From assembly GCA_021234155.1 (NCBI GenBank), contig JAJEKV010000032.1, positions 1,698,163 through 1,762,162 on the forward strand: a DNA stretch of 64,000 nucleotides. Direction: 5' to 3'. The position numbers were made by a program, and so were the translations under genes. The notes beneath the pieces were generated by a model. The model ran no database searches. It was given only the letters and a program-made list of their open reading frames with translations, and was not told the origin of the DNA. Below are positions 57,271-64,000 of this stretch, piece by piece. Every line of letters starts with the position of its first letter. The first letter of the stretch is position 1. Source of the DNA: Isoetes taiwanensis (taxonomy: Eukaryota > Streptophyta > Lycopodiopsida > Isoetales > Isoetaceae).

Positions 57271-59670
57271 AGTTAGTAATTATCTAGGATTAGAGTAATT
57301 AGAGAACATAAGTAAGATAGAACAAATAGAAGAAAAGCATTTGGGAGAGCCCACTAAACCGGGGGCACTTTGGCCGACACCTCTCCAAGGAGTGCGGGGA
57401 GGCATGTTAGATCCGGACCTAATGGGTCTCTCTAACTCTTAGAGGGTCACCCATGTGAACCCTAGAACTCCGCCATAGGTACCCCCAAATGGTAAAATAA
57501 AGATGAAATTCCATCTAAAAAGTTCAAATTAGCTAACATTGTATGTTAAAACACGGAAAAACACTAAATAAAAGTCAACTTAGAGCAACACCTCTAAAAA
57601 GTGCGGCGGAAGCATAGTTAGGTCACGACCTAACACCCTTCTCGCCACTCTTGGGGTCCCCCTAAAAGTGACTTCACAAACTACTCAAAACTAACTCAAA
57701 GTGTGAAATAATTGGTAGAATCGGCTTAAAAATGCTTTCATTAGTGAAATGCATGTTAGATTAGTGTAAAATGGATACATTTGGGGGGCGGGAAAAGCAC
57801 CACACCTCTGAGGGTGCGCCAGGGCGATTAGGTCCGAACCTAACCCCCCCCCTCTTGGAGGGGTTAGGAGAAAATAGGTGAAAAACACTCCACTTTAGTT
57901 CAAGGTGGGGAGAGTTTCGCCAGCAAACCAACAGACAACCAATTCGGACAACCCTAAAAATTAAACCCTATAAATTGAATGGACATAGGCTCATTTTTTT
58001 TAGGGTTTCTCAAGTGATTCCACGAGCTCCTTCCGATAAGCCGATCTTTTGAGCCGCCACTTTCCAAAGTGAGCGGCTGTTATACAATGGCTAGAACGGA
58101 ACAGGGCCGGGTAAGCCCAAGAAGGATGATAAGCCCGGCCCAAGTCCCGCCGCCCGGAAGCTCAAAGATGCGGACGAAACCCCCGGACATGGAGAGGCGA
58201 CCTAGGTATTATCCAAACTTGGAAAAGAGGCAGAAAGAAGAAAAAAGGCCGGAAGAAAGAAGAAAAGGAGAAGGGGAAGAAAGGGCCAAGAGAAAGGAGG
58301 AAAGGCGAGAAGGAAGCGGATGGAAGAAGTTGCGAGCGAAGGCGACCAATGGCGAAACGGAGGACCAGAGAATAGGGAGGAACGGGCAGAAAGGAAGGAA
58401 GTAATAGTGAAGAACCCCGGCTAAGAAGAGGGTGTCTGCGAGGACTTTTTAGAAGAAGTGCTTCCTGATCCTCGAGGAAGCGGCAGAACCCTCTTCTGAC
58501 CTGAGAATGAAACCCGGAAGAAGATACACTCCCGGCTCGGGGCGTGAGACACGGGTTGACCACCACCCAGAGCGTTGCCTCACCGTTTTGGAATGGCAAG
58601 AGGCAAAGAGACTTCAGCGGAAAAAGCAGCTGGAAAGAAGGCAACCAAAATAGCGGGACTCATTACGCTAGGCCAGGAGGAGAGTGAGAAGGGCTAAGCG
58701 GACTATACCTTATACAAGAAGATGCGGCGACTACGACCTACTCACAGAAGCAAGCCGGGGGTCCAAAGTTGTCGAAGGGAGACCAACTCGAGAAGCATTC
58801 CAGCTCAAACCTCCACAGGCTGCAGAGAACCCCCAAAGCTACTGTGGGAGATCTCAAGACTCCCCTTTTACTGCAGAGCCCTGAGGAAAGTCGCCCCCTT
58901 CAAAGGAGCTACAGTTTCTGATCCCGGAAGCTGACATTCAGAGGTTCGTCCGAGAAATCTTGTGGGGTTGACCCCCAACAAAGCGGTAACCAATGGCGTA
59001 TTACTCGCTTTACAAGCGGCGAGATGGAAGTCGTTACAACACCGGATTCAGCTGGCATGGTCCATACAAAAAGGTCACCACTTCAACCAAAAGGATATCG
59101 TTGGCTAAATCCATCAAGAGGGTGAGATAGATAGAGCGAAGCTACCTTTTTACTTAACTAACGAGGCTTATATGTAATGTATGAAAATTTTTGAATATAA
59201 AGGAATATAGTAGTTTTAAATGTGCATTGGAATAAGAATACGAATAGTAGTTAAGGAGGCGAATGTTCCAATTTTGACCAACACCTCTAAAGTGGTGCCA
59301 GAAGCTGGGTTAGGTAACCTAACCCCCTCCTCGCGCGCACTCTTAGGGGTCCCAAGCCAGGGCCCTTGATCGGCCACTTACACTGCCTCCAAATGAAGTA
59401 AATAACCAAAGAAGCCTGCATAGAAAAACAAAAATAAGTAGGAATTCACCTTCTTAAACTTGTTCTTACCCACATTGGGCATAGGTGAGCCAACAACTCA
59501 AGAGTCTTGAGGAGATACTTAGGTCCCAACTAACAGATCCTCGCGCCTCTTAGGGGTGAGCCCTTTTCGAGTCCACCAACTTGTGATAGACACAGACCGA
59601 TTGAGATTTGTTGCATTGAAACCCTAAAATTGTATCTGACCATTTCTAACCCCAAATTAACCTAGAAACC
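57271..59670 (+). mobile_element. Decayed interior of the related LTR element, with recurrent palindromic repeats
   Basis: Follows the diverged LTR. Five copies of a roughly 75-bp motif (about 57376, 57588, 57800, 59278 and 59494) share ACACCTCT, a centre of the type TTAGGTC-N-GACCTAA and a CTCTTGGGGGT-like end. Between them 58069-58404 is a Lys/Glu/Arg-rich open stretch, perhaps gag-derived. The 58980-59100 block (NKAVTNGVLLALQA) is also unassigned. No RT or integrase was recognised. Confidence 0.55.
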
Positions 59671-59671
59671 T

Positions 59672-60194
59672 AACTTCATCTCAAATGCCAAAGTTTTAGG
59701 AACCCTAAATTTTTAGGGTACAAGATCCCTATAAATATCCCATAACCTCTCAGCCACACCTACAATAACACAGAAACCCGGTTGAAAGCATGCTCACGAT
59801 TGTACCACTTTTGGAACCCTCAAAAAGTACTGCTTGGGTACTTTTAAAAGCTGGTACTTTCTACTTTTTTTTCATTCCATTAAAATCAATCCAAAATTTT
59901 TGAGTTGAAGGTCAATATATCAATCTATAGTATTAGAGGATGACAATACTAGTAAAGAACTAAAATGGATGAATAAACTCTCAAACTTATTGTTATTGAG
60001 ATAATAATGCAAGTTCCCAATACCAGTGTTGGGTACTTTTTAGATGATTTAGCACTCCCTAAAAGAACTTTAGATGGTACACCCTAACATGGCACCCCTT
60101 CAACTTCATCTCAAATGCCAAAAGTTTAGGAACCCTAAATTTTTGGGGTACAAGATCTATAAATGTCCCCATAACCTCTCAACCACACCTACAA
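59672..60194. repeat. About 93-bp duplication flanking a MITE
   Basis: 59672-59765 and 60102-60194 are direct copies (AACTTCATCTCAAATGCCAA ... CACACCTACAA). They are separated by the MITE-like sequence 59784-60098. Confidence 0.85.
59784..60098. mobile_element. Diverged relative of the 320-bp MITE
   Basis: Its left end GAAAGCATGCTCACGATTGT with TACCACTTTTGGAACC, and right end GGTACACCCTAACATG, match the ends of 42323-42642 (inverted for the left side). The interior is AT-rich, non-coding and has drifted. Confidence 0.7.
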
Positions 60195-60199
60195 AGTTG

Positions 60200-62330
60200 C
60201 TCCTGGCGTGGCGATCTTCCGACCTCCTCAAGCTTCAGTTCTGGCAGTCCCGACGCGGCTCCTCCTCATGGCTACTTCATCCTTCATCCAGGCTGAAATT
60301 ACCCGGCCTCTCCCCAAGTTGTTGATGTAGATGTTAACCTAGTATTTCAAGTTTTCCGGAAAGAATTTGACATTAGGCCACCACGAGACTCAAACCGTTC
60401 TACCAACAGGACTACGCGGAATTCGAGAGAAAGTGGCTCTAGCTTGCAAGAGATACCCCCATGCATGAGCTGCTTTGTACCAAAGGCGCATTGCAAGCGA
60501 CCCTTAACCATATATCGATATCGCTGACCTCTTGCGAATAGAGGCAAGCCTACCAATTACATTTTGGTAAGCAATGAAAAGAATTTTTCCTACAACCACC
60601 GGCCTTAGCGTATCTATTCTATAGGGCCCAAGCAGGTTGTAGGTGAAGACCATCTTACTTAACCAGAGGTCACACCCTTGGATCTTGTGGCCCAGGGCGA
60701 ACAACTACTTGCTTTCGGTCTGAAGGCCATAGCAAAATCATCACGAGAAGAAAGTGAGACCACAAGGAAGAAGAAAGAAATGGGAAGTGGACCCGAGAAA
60801 AGAAACGTAGAAACGAAACGAGGATGTTAGGTCCCGGAAGGCGGCCAGAACTTTTACGAAAGGATACGTACAACTAATGGTACAGGAATAACAAAGTCTA
60901 GCAGATTATAGTTGAAGGGCAAGAGTATTTGTTTCTTAATGATATCAAAACCTTCGAATGCGGGGCGAAGGCTACTGCGTCAGCCGAACTCCTTCACCTT
61001 CCTACGGCAACAAGCAGGACTTAGAGGATTTCATCGACGAACCACGAAGACTTTCGGTCGGGTAAGGAGGAAGCAACATACCTGAGGACATAACATGTCC
61101 GGATATCGAAGCTTATATAGCACCATAAGAGCTATGATGGCCGGAGAAGACCAGCTGCCTGAGAAAGGAAGGAGTTTTGGCAGCTGCGAAGCGAGATGGA
61201 ATAAGAGGGAAGTCAACAAAGGTGCGCTGCGAGAATCTTTCTTTCTGGGAGAACCATTACCAATGTTCCCGAGGCCACGAGCTTAGCTGGCGTCGCCGCC
61301 TCTTCCACGACTACGAAGCTGGTTCCAGGGAGAATGCCCAGGTTGTCGGCATGCATCCCAGGCACGGGTCTGCCGGGCGAGGGGAGGAATAGGGAGGCGG
61401 CCTTGAAATACTATCTCCCACTCTAGCAGGGCCGAGAATAATAATTGACTATAAGCTAATATTACGAGGAGAGGAAGCCATCAGAATCTTGCGATAGCAT
61501 TATCTCGGTTTTGGTATGCAGCTTATCGATAAGGCCATGTAATTTTAGTGAAGCGGAAGGCGACCTTGAGCATCTTTGACTTTCGATACCTCACGACGGG
61601 CGGTTGGCGATGGCGGCGGCACATACCTCGGATAGGCGAGTGAAGAGTAGCATTAGCCATCGAGGGGATCATCAAGGGATATACTCGCCCAACTTGGGGC
61701 GTCACGGTGGAATTACTGACCCAAGTGAAAGTCCTTGAGGATCACCCATCCCCTATCAGTAAAATTATGTAATGAAAACCATGACTATTGTATTAGATAT
61801 ATACATTTATATATATATTAATAAAAATATAAAGATCTTTTGAATTGCATTTTAAATGTCTTTTTGATATCTTTGTCTTAACAATCATATCATTCGAACG
61901 CAATGCAACCAACAAAAGAACTCATGATAAGTAGTTGCTAATGTAATATGTGATTAGAGCGACTAGGAATGTGGGCCTTGAATTTCAAGAGCCCAATGAT
62001 CAAACACCAACTGGAGCAATTCGACTCGAGATCTATTAGAAGTAATGCAGCACCAAGCGCCGAAGGAAGAAATTTAGAATGAGTCGGATCACATAAAAAT
62101 AAAAGCCATGTTGGCGGGTACGGGAAAAGCAGAGGCCGGGGCCGAATGTGCAACCCCGAGAGGCGGTTCACCGGCGCAAGGGAAGAAAGAGGAGGCGTGG
62201 CGGATCTTCACAGCTCGGCTCTTGGGACGGCTGGGACTCCAGCTGCAGTGCGAGGATTAAGCAGGAAGGGCAGAAGGAGAAGTAGCGGCAAAGCGACTGG
62301 GGCGATGGGCTGCGAGAGAGGTGGGCTAGG
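60200..62330. other. Decayed sequence, possibly retroelement interior
   Basis: Short frames only. Around 60400-60560 the plus strand contains a gag-like scrap (QQDYAEFERKW, ARDTPMHELL, YQLHFG). 61790-61850 is AT-rich. I cannot assign any intact gene. Confidence 0.4.
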
Positions 62331-63600
62331 CGCAACGTTTGCCGTTCACTCTTCCCTTCGAGCGGTTATTCCTGTTTCGTCACGAACTCGAAACTGGTCC
62401 CTAAAGGCACGAACCTCTGAAATACCTTCTTTCAGCATTCTTGCGAATCTGACCTCATCTGAAATTTCGCTTACAAACTTTCCGGCTGTGTCCGTGCTGA
62501 CTGGCGGGTGCTGTTCTACGCATATTATTAGCACCGACTATCATATTCTTTGCGATAATGTTCGATATTATTATAGTCAAAAGAACACGACCATGCTGAT
62601 TCCAGATCTTGTATTTTTACGACCCGGCTAACGCTTTCTTCGCCAGCCGTTCCTTCTCTGTGCAACTGGTCGTGATTTTCGTGCATATTTTTTACTGATG
62701 GAATGGGTGATCTCGAGATTTCTCGCGGGCTGTGCTTGTGCATCCCCTTGATGATCTCGGACGGCTGTGCCAGCTTCGTTTCGTCTGTCTGACCGCTTTA
62801 CTGCTGGCAGGCACTTTGTCGGTGGTATCACGAGTCAACCGGGAGAAACGTCGTCATTTTTGCTAAAGCGGGCGTGCAGGCTTTCCGAACATGTGGCGAC
62901 GGATGGCTGGGGCTGACTTCAACGTAATCGCATTGTTCTTGGTCGCCGAAGTCGAGGAATGGTGTTTTCAAGTCGCTTATCCTACTGCGCGACAACCAAA
63001 ACCGATGCGTAACTGTGTGTGAGCAGAGTTCTTCGTGAATAGATGGAGGCATGGTACTCCCCTTGAACGATTGACGAAGCGGCCGCATGGGCCAGACTTC
63101 CTCTTTATTCCCCTCTTATGCTTTGCGGCTCACCTGTGAGCGGTTGATCTCACCATCTTTATGTTAGCATAGCGCTGGGCATGTGTCTGTTATGTTGCTT
63201 TCGCTCGCATACGCGGAAGTCAACGTGACAACGATGGGTAATCTCAATGAAGGAGACGTAGGCATTGTTGCTCACGTTCGGTGTCGTCCGAAACAGGCTA
63301 TGCGCCCTTCGGCTTTGTCGGAAGACTTTACGATTCCCCGGCATTGTTGCTGTCGCCGGGCGGTAACCGGTCGACTTTCGATAAATTGCCATCGTTGCCG
63401 CTATAGGCGTTTAACAATTTCTGGTCGCCGTGCAACATAAACTTTCAACAACAGTCATCGCAGCTCTTTCGCCCTTTCGGCGACGAGCCGACTGGTCTGC
63501 GTAAAACTCAGAGGTGTGAACTTTCAGTGATTTGAATGGCTCGCGTTTGGGCCTATAAGGAGCCTGAATAGATTCTTTAAAGCGTTAGCCGGAAAATGCT
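62331..63600. other. Unrecognised GC-balanced segment with moderately long frames
   Basis: Composition is more even in bases than in most of the window. Frames of 60-90 codons occur on both strands (minus 62828-63088 and 63159-63392; plus 63183-63440) without recognisable domains. It could be retroelement interior or a decayed gene. Confidence 0.35.
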
Positions 63601-63606
63601 AACTCT

Positions 63607-63843
63607 GTGCTTTACTTTCCGGTGGTAGCCGTTCAGCTACTGGAGCCAACTGGCGACAATGACATTTTGGCGTTCTTTGGTACTAGCGCTTTACAATATG
63701 AAATTTGCTCTTACCCAGCAGGAGCTACTGTGAACAACTGGCACGTTGTCGGCAAGTCAATTGCTGCGGAAAAGAAAAGAATACTGAGTTATCTACGTAG
63801 CGATGAGGAAAACTTTGTGCCATTTGATGAAAAGGATTGGTAA
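63607..63843 (+). other. Open frame of unknown nature
   Basis: 78 codons reading YFPVVAVQLLEPTGDND, LAFFGTSALQYEIC and NNWHVVGKSIAAEKKRI, with a protein-like mix of hydrophobic and charged residues, to a TAA at 63841-63843. There is no ATG at the beginning, so it would be an internal or final exon. No family recognised. Confidence 0.3.
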
Positions 63844-64000
63844 CCGTAGACCTTTCTTTGATATCAGAGCTGGCGAAGAGACAAAGGTATTGATTGAAAG
63901 ATTATGAGGATATTGCATCTTAACACCTAAAGAGCAGGGTTCCCCAAACGGCGCTGGCCGAGGAGACAATACCATCTAAGGAGATGGCGGCTACAGCGCG

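Noticed and set aside
58162-58644. 160-codon minus-strand Leu/Ser/Phe-rich frame
   Set aside because: Antisense of the purine-rich stretch at 58069-58404; composition artefact.

Overview
The window is nuclear DNA of a repeat-rich land plant. Plant-type genes (a VIK-like Raf/ILK-type kinase, a fatty-alcohol oxidase pseudogene, a mitochondrial acyl carrier protein), short GT-AG introns, Ty3/Gypsy elements with chromodomain-like tails, L1-type LINEs and CACTA- and hAT-like MITEs all point there. The overall style suggests a non-flowering plant such as a fern, but the sequence does not settle the lineage. Most of the 64 kb is transposable elements in several layers of nesting. No rRNA gene, true tRNA gene or CRISPR array was seen.

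Left part (1-8.4 kb): an open frame entering from the left edge, a 184-bp tandem duplication, an unrecognised broken reverse-strand gene, then two divergent genes. On the minus strand (2931-5723) is a frameshifted MULE-like transposase with an N-terminal Cys/His-rich domain, a DDE-type core and a C-terminal SWIM zinc finger. On the plus strand (5757-8432) is a spliced, almost uninterrupted gene. I read it as a ParB-like domain, an unknown middle region and a class-beta DNA methyltransferase-like domain. This is the most unusual object in the window.

8.46-20.07 kb: a complete Ty3/Gypsy element with 1.65-kb LTRs, GCTAT target duplications, a tRNA-Met primer site and a polypurine tract. Its RT and integrase are heavily decayed although the two LTRs remain very similar.

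21.2-28.1 kb: a reverse-strand L1-type LINE with a CACTA MITE inside it. It is cut at its 5' end by a truncated reverse-strand LTR of the same Gypsy family. 28.2-37.5 kb: fragments of a fatty-alcohol oxidase gene with internal duplications, a 1.54-kb direct duplication, two long-hairpin elements and an intact intronless mitochondrial ACP reading frame. All of this lies between two diverged inverted repeats that suggest a gene-capturing unit.

41.8-48.5 kb: a second, 5'-truncated LINE with 15-bp target duplications and its own MITE, then a LINE scrap interrupted by a Gypsy 3' fragment (LTR, chromodomain-like region, integrase). 50.8-54.2 kb: the best ordinary host gene, an 11-exon, 437-residue ankyrin-repeat/kinase protein whose catalytic motifs are altered. 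55.8-64 kb: a related but older LTR, a family of palindrome-centred repeats, a MITE flanked by a duplication, and decayed sequence without a recognisable gene.
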